Source: Allodiplogaster sudhausi (lineage: Eukaryota > Nematoda > Chromadorea > Rhabditida > Diplogasteridae). Taken from it: DNA of 64,000 bases. Below the pieces are notes generated by a model. That model had not been told where the DNA came from and did not search any database. It saw only the letters and a list, made by a program, of their open reading frames with translations. Position 1 is the stretch's first letter, and each line of letters opens with the position of its first letter. Location of the stretch: contig CALZFC010000090.1 in assembly GCA_945643635.1 (NCBI GenBank), positions 186,001-250,000 on the forward strand. The letters run 5' to 3'. This document shows positions 22,930 to 29,900 of the stretch, in pieces. The position numbers were made by a program, and so were the translations under genes.

Positions 22930-24810
22930 AGGATTTCTGCTGCGCCTGCTTACATAGCCACACACACACAATTCCGCTTTAGCAAGGACATCTTACAGGA
23001 TTCAGTTAAAGGGAAGTATGAGTAAATAAACAAGTAGACAACGGCGGGTAGCAAAATGTCTCACAGTCCTCGTTGTCCTTCTTAATGCGGTTGTCTTGTT
23101 TGTATCTCTGACAGGTGGTGTCACTCTGTCAAAAGTCGCTGTCCATATCTGTCTGTCTCTCCGTCTGTCTGTCTCTTATCTCTCTCTCTCTCGCTCTCTC
23201 TCTTTCTCTCTCTCTCTCTCTCTTTCTCTCTTTCTCTACGTGTCTCTCCCTGAATGCAGACGAGCTTGTCGTGGAGAAGGAGCGCGTCCGCAACCTGACC
23301 GAAGAGATCGAGCAGACCGTCCAGGAGATCCAGGGATCGTAAGAATGAAAGAAGATTTCGCTGCCGCATTCTTCACTTCACACCACACAACTCTACACTT
23401 CACTTCACTTCACTCTTTGTTTTGCCACCATCCAACCGGAGCCACCAACCAATTCGTCATCTCCACGCCCTTTTTCTTTCTCTTTTGTGTCAGTCCCGTC
23501 AGTTGTTTTGTGCATGATTACGGTATGTCTCTGCATGGCAGCAGCTACTTGCTCCCCACCCGCACACTCTCTGAACGACTCTAACATTCTAAAAATTCTA
23601 CGAAAAAATTGATAAATAATTAAATGTTGTTTCTTAAAATATTAATAAATCATGATTAATCTTCGTTGATTGATCGATGTTAATTTGCATGATATTCGTG
23701 TCTCTCTTTTCTCGCTCACAGATTCCAAGGAAGAGGCGGAGAAGCTGAATAAACATCTCCAAGAAGAGCTCGACCGACTCGTGCAGGAGATCAACAGCGT
23801 CTAGATCCGGGCATCAGAAACCCTCCTCCGTCTACCTTTCTCTGCACCCTAGAATGGCCTCCTTTTAGACAGCCCTGAATTACTAAATTACTAGGAATAA
23901 GAGGAAGAAAGTCTCTATTTTGATCGCATACTTAAAATTAGTCTTGAAAAGTAAAAAAAAAATTAATCAATAAGCCGCCAATCCACGCCAATCAAAAAGT
24001 GCCTCTTATTTTTCGTCTGCTTCTTTTTCTTGCATTTTGAATTTCTTGCAAAAGGAGGTAATTTTTGCTGCTTTTTTTAAGAACAAAATTTCCTTCACTT
24101 TCTGTTGTACAGAATCCGCTGGTAGCGCAGTAGGTTTTCATGTAGCCTTGCTCCGAAAAAAGAAATCACATTGGCCTCTATTATCTTACATATATAGTAA
24201 GTACCAAAGAAAAAGGCGCCTTTTCTCTGGACGGCTTCTCTTTCTCTTTTTCTCTAAAGAATTGAATGGCATGACTAATCTGTGTTTACATATTGCTTAC
24301 GGGATCCAAGTCTACCGAGACACCCGACATCTGTAGTCTGCCCCTTTTCCTTCCCCTCCTCCCTCCCCTCCCTTCCTCATCCACAAACGCCACTCAACTC
24401 CATGTCTACAAAGGTGCAGTTAACATACAACAAAATGTTCTCATCGATTAGTTGTTTTTTTCTTCTTCTAAAAACAGTTTTTTATCTGCCTGGAGTGATA
24501 CTTGTATGTTCAACGTTCTAGACTAACAACAAGAAAAGAGAATGTTCTAAACGATTGTCCGAATCTGTTAGGGGAACATCTGACAAATAATATACCTTAT
24601 ATGAAAAGTAAGAAAAAAAACCCTGCCTGCTAACCAACAAATTACCATTATATTTATAAATTTTATACCGAGAATAATTATAATTATCTTGTAACAAAAT
24701 TAGCATAAATATAATTGTTCGCTTTAGACGAACTCGTCCACGAGAAGGAGCGCTACAAGAGCATCTCGGAGGAACTCGACCAGACCTTCCAAGAACTCTC
24801 GGGCTATTGA
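6461..24810 (+). CDS. lev-11: tropomyosin, multi-isoform gene
   Basis: Actin-filament coiled-coil protein that gates myosin access in muscle with troponin; short forms stabilise non-muscle filaments. The canonical path uses exons 1 (6461-6505), 2 (7457-7531), 3 (7775-7894), 4b, 5c, 6, 7c, 8 and 9c. It gives 284 aa, the family's usual length, and starts [15 protein letters not shown] as in other nematode tropomyosins. A second start (exon 1i, 15481) gives 256 aa. Alternative sets are exon 4 (a, b), 5 (a, b, c), 7 (a, b, c) and 9 (a, b, c); the numbering is mine. Every member of a set has the same length and phase, so any choice stays in frame and including two breaks it. The 9.4-kb intron before exon 4 houses the internal start. 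Orthology with C. elegans lev-11 is inferred from sequence memory. Confidence 0.97.
7457..7531 (+). CDS. lev-11: tropomyosin exon 2
   Basis: Twenty-five codons beginning [16 protein letters not shown], phase 0 at both ends, acceptor TTCCAG, donor GAG|GTCAGA. Confidence 0.97.
7775..7894 (+). CDS. lev-11: tropomyosin exon 3
   Basis: Forty codons beginning [20 protein letters not shown], with a clean heptad pattern. Acceptor TTGCAG, donor GAG|GTACGG. It is used only with exon 1; the internal start replaces exons 1-3. Confidence 0.97.
8660..14935. repeat. microsatellite-rich giant intron of tropomyosin
   Basis: Intron 7895-17314. Long CT or GA tracts lie at 8660-8730, 8875-8965, 9080-9150, 9950-10055, 10130-10310, 10540-10615, 10770-10840, 10970-11090, 11140-11250, 11400-11480, 11565-11800, 12025-12070, 12255-12325, 12655-12690, 12760-12820, 12960-13010, 13150-13215, 13880-13945, 14220-14310, 14400-14515 and 14660-14930. 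Unique sequence between them shows no conserved gene. The many LSLSLS and RERERE open frames are repeat translations. Confidence 0.9.
15079..15093. promoter_or_regulatory. NFI-type palindrome 1
   Basis: TTGGCACTTGGCCAA fits TTGGC-N5-GCCAA, the full nuclear factor I consensus. It lies about 390 bp upstream of the internal tropomyosin start. Confidence 0.6.
15102..15116. promoter_or_regulatory. NFI-type palindrome 2
   Basis: TTGGCAAAGTGCCAA fits TTGGCA-N3-TGCCAA exactly, the extended NFI half-site pair. It sits 8 bp after palindrome 1, so the two centres are 23 bp apart, about two helical turns. Confidence 0.65.
15481..15636 (+). CDS. lev-11: tropomyosin exon 1i (internal start, short isoforms)
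   Basis: Fifty-two codons: start [20 protein letters not shown], then a continuous Lys/Glu/Arg-rich heptad helix ending KKRED. Donor GAT|GTCAGT, phase 0, so it joins exon 4 in frame just as exon 3 does. It parallels the alternative first exon of low-molecular-weight tropomyosins. Splicing to exon 4 gives 256 aa. No promoter motif other than the NFI-like palindromes upstream was recognised. Confidence 0.9.
15637..17314. other. intron after exon 1i
   Basis: Holds GA at 16165-16215, CT at 16425-16460 and 16600-16640, and GA at 16805-16880. A dense CTCTCTT tract at 17172-17310 runs into the exon 4a acceptor. No additional exon was recognised. Confidence 0.7.
17315..17448 (+). CDS. lev-11: tropomyosin exon 4a (alternative)
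   Basis: 134 bp, starting [20 protein letters not shown]; ends in a split Arg codon (phase 2). More diverged from the canonical sequence than 4b. Acceptor CTCCAG follows ~130 nt of CT-rich sequence. Donor CG|GTACGG. Confidence 0.95.
17502..17635 (+). CDS. lev-11: tropomyosin exon 4b (canonical)
   Basis: 134 bp, starting [20 protein letters not shown], the standard nematode muscle sequence. Only 53 bp separate it from 4a. Acceptor TCTTTAG, no CT repeat. Including both 4a and 4b would shift the frame. Confidence 0.96.
18138..18255 (+). CDS. lev-11: tropomyosin exon 5a (alternative)
   Basis: 118 bp; reads [20 protein letters not shown] and onward to DRKYEE. Acceptor TTTCTAG lies directly behind a (CT)n run at 18088-18128. 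Confidence 0.94.
18547..18664 (+). CDS. lev-11: tropomyosin exon 5b (alternative, divergent)
   Basis: 118 bp; [20 protein letters not shown], ending QRKGDE. It carries a Cys, unusual for this region. It resembles the alternative middle exon of other nematode tropomyosins. Acceptor CCGCAG has no pyrimidine tract. A UGCAUG site follows the donor. Confidence 0.93.
18669..18674 (+). promoter_or_regulatory. UGCAUG element after exon 5b
   Basis: TGCATG begins 5 nt past the 5b donor. UGCAUG downstream of an exon is the classical RBFOX (nematode FOX-1/ASD-1) inclusion signal. A single hexamer can occur by chance. Confidence 0.4.
19208..19325 (+). CDS. lev-11: tropomyosin exon 5c (canonical)
   Basis: 118 bp; [20 protein letters not shown] to DRKYDE, the standard muscle form. 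Acceptor CTTCCAG, donor GAG|GTCCCG. Confidence 0.96.
19647..19717 (+). CDS. lev-11: tropomyosin exon 6 (constitutive)
   Basis: 71 bp, [20 protein letters not shown], ending in split AA|. Acceptor ATTCAG, donor AA|GTTTGT. Confidence 0.96.
20424..20562 (+). CDS. lev-11: tropomyosin exon 7a (alternative)
   Basis: 139 bp, [20 protein letters not shown] then [20 protein letters not shown]. The first half is nearly identical to 7c and the second half differs. A long CT tract lies at 20305-20385. Donor GAG|GTCCGG. Confidence 0.95.
20836..20850. promoter_or_regulatory. NFI-type palindrome 3
   Basis: TTGGCAAAATGCCAA, exact TTGGCA-N3-TGCCAA, 24 bp before exon 7b. It is the third perfect NFI site in the locus. 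Confidence 0.5.
20875..21013 (+). CDS. lev-11: tropomyosin exon 7b (alternative, highly divergent)
   Basis: 139 bp with the same phases as 7a and 7c: [20 protein letters not shown], then [20 protein letters not shown]. Only scattered positions match 7a and 7c (LE.EL..VG..L...E..EE..L..E). It contains Cys, Gly-Gly and His residues rare in tropomyosin. Acceptor AACAG, donor GAG|GTCTGG. The equal length and intact frame argue for a real exon. Confidence 0.88.
21458..21596 (+). CDS. lev-11: tropomyosin exon 7c (canonical)
   Basis: 139 bp, [20 protein letters not shown] then [20 protein letters not shown], the common nematode muscle sequence. The first ~70 bases match 7a almost base for base, suggesting gene conversion or recent duplication. 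Confidence 0.96.
22085..22154 (+). CDS. lev-11: tropomyosin exon 8 (constitutive)
   Basis: 70 bp, [20 protein letters not shown], ending in a split Gly/Asp codon. Acceptor CTTTAG, donor G|GTCAGT. Confidence 0.96.
23260..23342 (+). CDS. lev-11: tropomyosin exon 9a (alternative C-terminus)
   Basis: 83 bp with stop; [20 protein letters not shown] and ends QGS. A (CT)n block at 23175-23240 precedes acceptor ATGCAG. AATAAA occurs near 23643. Confidence 0.94.
23511..23691 (+). promoter_or_regulatory. cluster of three UGCAUG elements upstream of exon 9b
   Basis: TGCATG at 23511-23516, 23532-23537 and 23686-23691, the last 30 nt before the 9b acceptor. RBFOX sites upstream of an exon usually repress it; here they also lie downstream of terminal exon 9a. 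Confidence 0.45.
23722..23804 (+). CDS. lev-11: tropomyosin exon 9b (alternative C-terminus)
   Basis: 83 bp with stop; [20 protein letters not shown] and ends NSV. The most divergent terminus of the three. Acceptor CTCACAG. Confidence 0.93.
24125..24165 (+). repeat. tRNA-like fragment (possible SINE head)
   Basis: GGTAGCGCAGTAGG matches the Pol III A box (TRGCNNAGYNGG). No B box is visible after it, so at most a truncated SINE. Confidence 0.3.
24728..24810 (+). CDS. lev-11: tropomyosin exon 9c (canonical C-terminus)
   Basis: 83 bp with stop; [20 protein letters not shown] then FQELSGY, the classical muscle terminus that contacts troponin T. Acceptor GCTTTAG. Confidence 0.96.
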
Positions 24811-25610
24811 GCGCCCCGCCCCCTTTTCCCTCTTCCCCCTCACTTTGGCCCCGCCCCCTCACTTGGCCCCGCCCATCTCCCTCTGCCGAGTCGTATCCTA
24901 CCTTGTATACTGCCTTCCTTTCTCTGTTCCTCTCTCTCCCTAACCTGTTCATGATTCTAGTCAATGCACGCTTGTTGCAACAACAAACGCGACTGCGCTA
25001 GCCTTTTGATGTTATCTTTTTCTCTATTTCTCTGTCCCTCTCTCTCTCTCGTCTCGAGATCGCCCTATCACTAGCCTGATCATCTACTAAAGATGAATAA
25101 TGACACACGCTCAATTGTCTCTCTTCCTTCCTCTCGTTCTCTGCGTCTCTCTGCTTCACGCTGTTCTCTCTCTCACTGTCTCTCTTTCTTGGCTCTACAT
25201 TATTATGAACATAAACCGTGTTCTCTATTACATCGCCATCTCGATTGCAGCGCAGGTTGAAAATATCAATAAATCGTTTTTGATACATATAGTGGAGAGT
25301 TTGAATAGAAACCACAAAGGAGGGAAAATAATTAACAACCCTCAATTTTGAATTCGCGCCTTTTTGCCTGACACAGGGGATAGAAAGTGTACGAATTAGA
25401 GTGACACGACTACAATTGTCGAGAAAATTAAAGTGAATTACGGCCGAGCCCATGTAATGAATGGGAGATCAAGAAGATGCTCTGTCGACTAAACGCTTGT
25501 TGAGCTTGGAAGCGATTTGAAGAAGCTGATAATTCTTAAATTTTTTAGATTAAATAGATTAAATTTTCGAAGTTAGTGGCTCCCTACTGCTAAAGTTTGT
25601 CTTGGGAGTC
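24811..25610. other. 3' flank of tropomyosin, intergenic
   Basis: 3'-UTR candidates; a possible AATAAA lies near 25269. Short CT tract at 25040. Open frames here show no domain. Confidence 0.5.
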
Positions 25611-25618
25611 GAACTGAT

Positions 25619-25700
25619 ATGATAGGTGTGGCGCAGTGGGTTAAGCACCAGCCTGCGATTTTGCATGTCACAGGTTCTAACCCCAACCGTAGCAAACGTT
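25619..25700 (+). repeat. tRNA-derived SINE-like element
   Basis: A box TGGCGCAGTGGGTTAAG (from about 25630) and B box GGTTCTAACCC (about 25673) stand at tRNA spacing. The cloverleaf stems do not close, so it is a tRNA relic or the head of a SINE, not a working tRNA. A weaker second candidate is at 25920-25980. Confidence 0.45.
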
Positions 25701-26204
25701 TTTCTGAGCTTTTGGAATTCAAATCTGGAAAGCTCATTCGTAAAAAAAATATTCCGATGAGAGGAGAGGAGACAACCCGAAACTTTGTTTTCGAAATTGA
25801 AATGTGGCAACTTACAGAACACTTCGGAAAGCAATGAATTTTCATGGCATGGACTCTAAAACTCTTAAAAGTCGTGAAAATGTTTCCTAAAGTTGTTTCG
25901 AGTTAGCGAACATTATGGCTGGATGGAGCATTGGTATGCTTAGCATGTGCATGAGCGGAAGAGCCGGTGTTCGGTTTCTCTTTTGAGCTAATTTCTTCCG
26001 ATTTTTTTGCAAGATTTTTTGCCATACCTTTTTCACTTGTAGCATTAAAAGTATCTTCATAAGACAAAAGGATGCGAAATGAAGCTTGAAACTGCAATTT
26101 AAAGTTGTTATACAGTTCGAGCAAGTGCCTTTATAAATTTCACTGAAACGATGACACATTCACACACTACTAATTGTGGTGTTCCTGCACCACTTATTTA
26201 CAAG

Positions 26205-26389
26205 ATTTTCCATTTTGGTGAATATGCATTGTTTTGTAGAGTTTTTGAGCTTAATGGATGCAGAACATTGCCCTGAAGACAGAAATAACAATGAATTCTG
26301 AAAACAAAAATGTTACAGGCCTTAATTTCGCTTGGCCTCTTTTGGCTATAGCCGCTATAGCATTGACCCCTGGCCGATGAGCGGTACTG
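26205..26389 (-). repeat. relic terminal repeat related to the 29-35 kb element
   Basis: Ends CCCCTGGCCGATGAGCGGTACTG followed by TA, closely like the right end of the large element at 35019. GGCTATAGCCGCTATAG and CGCTTGGCC are shared, and the flanking sequence back to ~26205 is a diverged version of the same arm. No partner end was found nearby. Confidence 0.7.
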
Positions 26390-26478
26390 TAGGTGCAAGA
26401 AAGAATGGCATCAACACTCTTCTATGAAGCGATCGGTGGTTCATCTAAAGACGAACTCTCCATCCGATCACTCATTAT

Positions 26479-26528
<50 letters not shown>

Positions 26529-26599
26529 TCTCTTCCCTTCGCTATCTCTCCTTCTTTTTCCTTTTTTTCTCTCGTCTTCTGTTCCATATCTCCTTTTCC

Positions 26600-27140
26600 C
26601 ATTCTCTAAATCGTTCTCTCCTATTATTCACATCTCCGATTCTGAACGGTTCTTTCAGTAGCATGAAATAATATAATAAAAATAAGCAATACAACAGCAG
26701 GCGGTTTACTGCTGCGAAGGAAGGATAAACTGCTGTTGCGGAAGAAGCAAATTGATTTGACTGCAGTCAAGATCGAAATAAAAATCATTGTCTCAGCTGC
26801 GCTCGAGTGTGCGCGGTTGTCCTCACACCGGCTCTGCAATTTTTGGAATATTGCTTCATCTCCACTGCTCTCCTTATCTCTCTCTTATTCTCATTCTGAT
26901 TCTCATTCTCTTCTCTCCTTGTCTCTTGTTGTCTCTCTCTTCTCTCTTCGCTTTCTCTCTCTCTCTTTCTCTTTTTCCGTTATTTCTCTCGCCCTCTGTT
27001 CTGTCTCTCGCTTTTCACACTCTTTCGACATTCTCTAAAGCATTACTCTCCGGTTCTGAACGGTTCTTTAAATTAATTTTGAGCAGTTGGGCAAGAAAGA
27101 ATAAGATAAAAATTAGCGATAAACAGACGGTGGTTTACTG
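26600..27140. repeat. dispersed repeat, two partial copies with CT tracts
   Basis: GATTCTGAACGGTTCTTT (26638) recurs as GGTTCTGAACGGTTCTTT near 27050, and both are followed by GCGGTTTACTGCT-like text. The segment 26700-26890 is also found, diverged, at 44715-44900 (GAAGAAGCAAATTGAT, CGCGGTTGTCCTCAC, GAATATTGCTTCATCTCC). Confidence 0.6.
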
Positions 27141-27287
27141 CTCGGAATGCCTACATTGACGAGACCATCAGTATACAATGCAGTTTGACAAAAAAGAGTG
27201 TTTACATATTACTTGTGGATATTGGCCGAATTGAATCATTTATATAGTTGAAGCGAAAGGATGGACACAAATTGAGAGAAAGTATTT

Positions 27288-27945
27288 CTAAGCGTTTCTC
27301 CGGCTACAATTTCGTTGCGAGCGCTGAATTGGTTCAATGCGGAGAAGGTTGGCTGCGTTTGGTGAATGAGCAAGTCGGTAAGTGGGATCTGGGTCCCGAA
27401 GCGGGGGAAGGATACGGTAGCGAGTGATGAGTGCGGCTAGATAAAGGAAGAGTTCGGATCGGGCTGCCGTCCTTGTAGAGGGGGCAATGCGTGCAGTGAT
27501 AGACACGGTTTCCGAGTCGCTCATGTCGCTGATCGAGCACTAAAACGAACCATGGAGTCAAGGTAAGTAATCACAATTTATTTGTTCTCTTTGAAATGTA
27601 TTATTATATTTAGAGCGCAAGCGAGGGAATGCTAGGCCACCTCATTGCCGGACTGCTCTTCATCGCTGCTTCGTCTTACAGTATTAACAAATGCCTCGAC
27701 TTTCTCGATGAGACTCGCCAACTGCGGCAGAGCGTCCTTGTCCTGAGGAGTCACTGGGTGCCCTTTGCCGACTTCCTTGCGGAGTTCGCTCCGCACTCTC
27801 TTCTAAACCATGGCGCAGTTCTTCTTCACACATTTCAAATATTGAAAATACTTTATAAATACGATGTTCTATTTAAAGGCCCTCACCTGCGTCTCCTGGT
27901 TGTCTGCGAGATAGAGCAGAGCACAGCGGGTTAGCAGTGCAGCGT
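27288..27945 (-). pseudogene. cytochrome P450 remnant
   Basis: Reading right to left, an exon ends LLYLADNQETQ (I-helix end, donor about 27886). The next exon, 27680-27802, reads KRVRSELRKEVGKGHP then ALPQLASLIEKVEAF, matching the 'EE..VVG...P...D...LPYL.A.I.E' segment of P450s. The last piece, 27288-27520, has SDSETVSITARIAPST (the 'DT.I.GY.IPKGT' region) running directly into ARSELFLYLAALITRYRILP (C-terminal helix). The F..G.R.C.G heme-binding loop between them is absent, so about 80-100 residues appear deleted. Membrane-anchored monooxygenase family; this copy cannot bind heme. Splice boundaries of the last piece are unclear. Confidence 0.6.
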
Positions 27946-28970
27946 AGTTGCTCGAACGAAAGGCATCCATGGAAGTGAGGAAGTGATATGGTCTCATTGC
28001 TCTTCACTTATCAGCTGCTATCTTGATGCCTCTTATGCGACCCGTGCCCGCCCTCAAAATACTGCCCTCCAATGCCGAGAAGGGTGACGTGCGCTATTTT
28101 GGGCGAATTGCCTTTGATATGCTTTGAGAAAGAGAGAGACTCCTCTGCTTCATCACGACAAATTATGGCTACTCTCACAGATAACGAAGTAGTAACCATT
28201 AGTTTACATGTAATACTGTATAAATCTACATATATGCTACTTGCTGAACGGAAATGAATGATATTGTGAAATGAATATTTTAAAGGCATGCTCTTTAATT
28301 GTCCTCATTGTGTCTAAAATCTTCTTCATTACTGGTCTCCTCTATTTAAAAAGTCGCATCATCTGACATTTACAATGTTCCACAGCGTAAATCAAGAATC
28401 TTATCAGCGAAGGTGGTGTTCGTAAGAAGCACCCGAATTTATGGAGGCCCATTTTCTTGACTGCGCATTTCTCTGACAGTCATTTCCTCGCGTGTCTCCT
28501 CGATCTCTTTCATGTTCCTTTCTGCCTGTCTTCCATTCTCTAACTGCCTGAAAAAATGAGTAACCTCGTGCTCCTTTGCCAGCGTGCAATATCGTATTCG
28601 TAATTCTGTGTCTTTTTCGTAGCGAAACAAGTCTTGCTACAGCAGCGAAGGTCATCGGCATTCATTGTCAGTTTGAACCCCGTAGAGGACCAGAGAGTGA
28701 ATCATAATGAACACAAGTCAGAATGAGAAAAGGGAAATAGAGGCAGAGATTGGGCAAGAGAGAACATAAAATGATTCTTATTTGGTGAGCAACAAAAAAA
28801 CCTTTTTCATTTATCGCATTTCTCTATTGTTCTCTCATTCTGCTTCTAATTTCCCTGCTCTCACTCTATGATGGTAGATATCCTTATGGCTACGTCAGTC
28901 GAACAGCGTTGACTTACTCTCGCTTACGTGCACTTTTGATCAAGGATTGTTTATATTAAACGTTTATATA
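27946..28970. other. intergenic; one weak minus-strand frame
   Basis: A minus-strand frame at 28439-28640 behind an acceptor-like TGTAG encodes a charged segment (LFRYEKDTELRIRYCTLAKE, later NMKEIEETREEMTVREM). It looks like a helical C-terminal exon but I do not recognise it. Nothing else was seen. Confidence 0.25.
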
Positions 28971-29744
28971 CAGTACGGCTCAGCGGCCAGGGGTCTCGGC
29001 TATAGCGGCTATAGCGGCCGCGTGCCAAATGGGCCAAGCGAAGTACGCGTTAAATGAAGCTTTTTGCTTCAAATCATATGTATTTTTGAGCTCGTGGAAG
29101 CTCGCTGCATCATATACGCAGAAGAAATCCTGAAAATAATGCATATTTACGAAAATTTAATTCTAAATGCAAATCATGGCTCTTTTGGTGCGTTGTCGAC
29201 TAGTGAAGGGTGCGTAGTGAAATTTTCTGTTCCTGGCAAGTTGCCAGATTTAACTTCAAAAACAGAAATCCTTGTTATTTTTATCATCCTTGTTGTTAAA
29301 GTGTTCGCTCATGCTGCCCTTTTAATTACTTGTCTGTTTTTATCTTCACAGATTCGCTAAGCATTGAAAGAAGCTTCTGTCCGCTCGAGCAATGGAAGGG
29401 AGCGTGGCGATGGCGGTAAAGGGTCTACGGCAAGGACTTCATTAGATCCGTTACTTTTTTTCGTTTGGATATTCTATTTTTTCCGCTTACATTTTACACT
29501 ATATTCGTTTTGTCCTCCCGTTTACTAAGAAAAACCATTGAACATGAAGCTTTGTGGCTCATTTTGTAGCGAGCTGCGGGATGTGCCATCACTTCTGAAT
29601 CAGCTATGTCTGCTAGCAGGGAACTCCGGTGCCTATAAATCCCAGGTTATTAAAAAGTGCTTTACTGTTTAACAAACAAGGATGACTGTTTAACAAATGA
29701 GAAACAACTTTAACAAATGAGGAACTTTACTGTTTAACAAACAT
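28971..29744 (+). repeat. left terminal inverted repeat
   Basis: 774 bp. Outer motif CAGTACGGCTC; next GGCTATAGCGGCTATAGCGG. The inner end carries four copies of a TGTTTAACAAA-type motif (29665-29742), possible transposase-binding subterminal sites. It contains a 98-codon open frame (29064-29360), duplicated in the other arm with one residue changed, with no recognised domain. Confidence 0.92.
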
Positions 29745-29900
29745 GAACAACGACAAGCGCGAACGGTTAAAATAATTCAGTTCTATCGGAAAGTAAGATG
29801 TTGGATAAAAATTTTGTTACTCAGACTATCCTTATGAGGATCATATGTAGGCAAAATTTATTGATAAAAGTGTCGTTTGCTTTGTTTTTAATATTAGATA

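Noticed and set aside
25619..25690. Functional tRNA gene
   Set aside because: A and B boxes are present, but acceptor, T and anticodon stems do not pair.
27629..27934. Plus-strand 101-aa hydrophobic frame
   Set aside because: The opposite strand carries P450-like exons with matching splice sites; the plus frame is their shadow.
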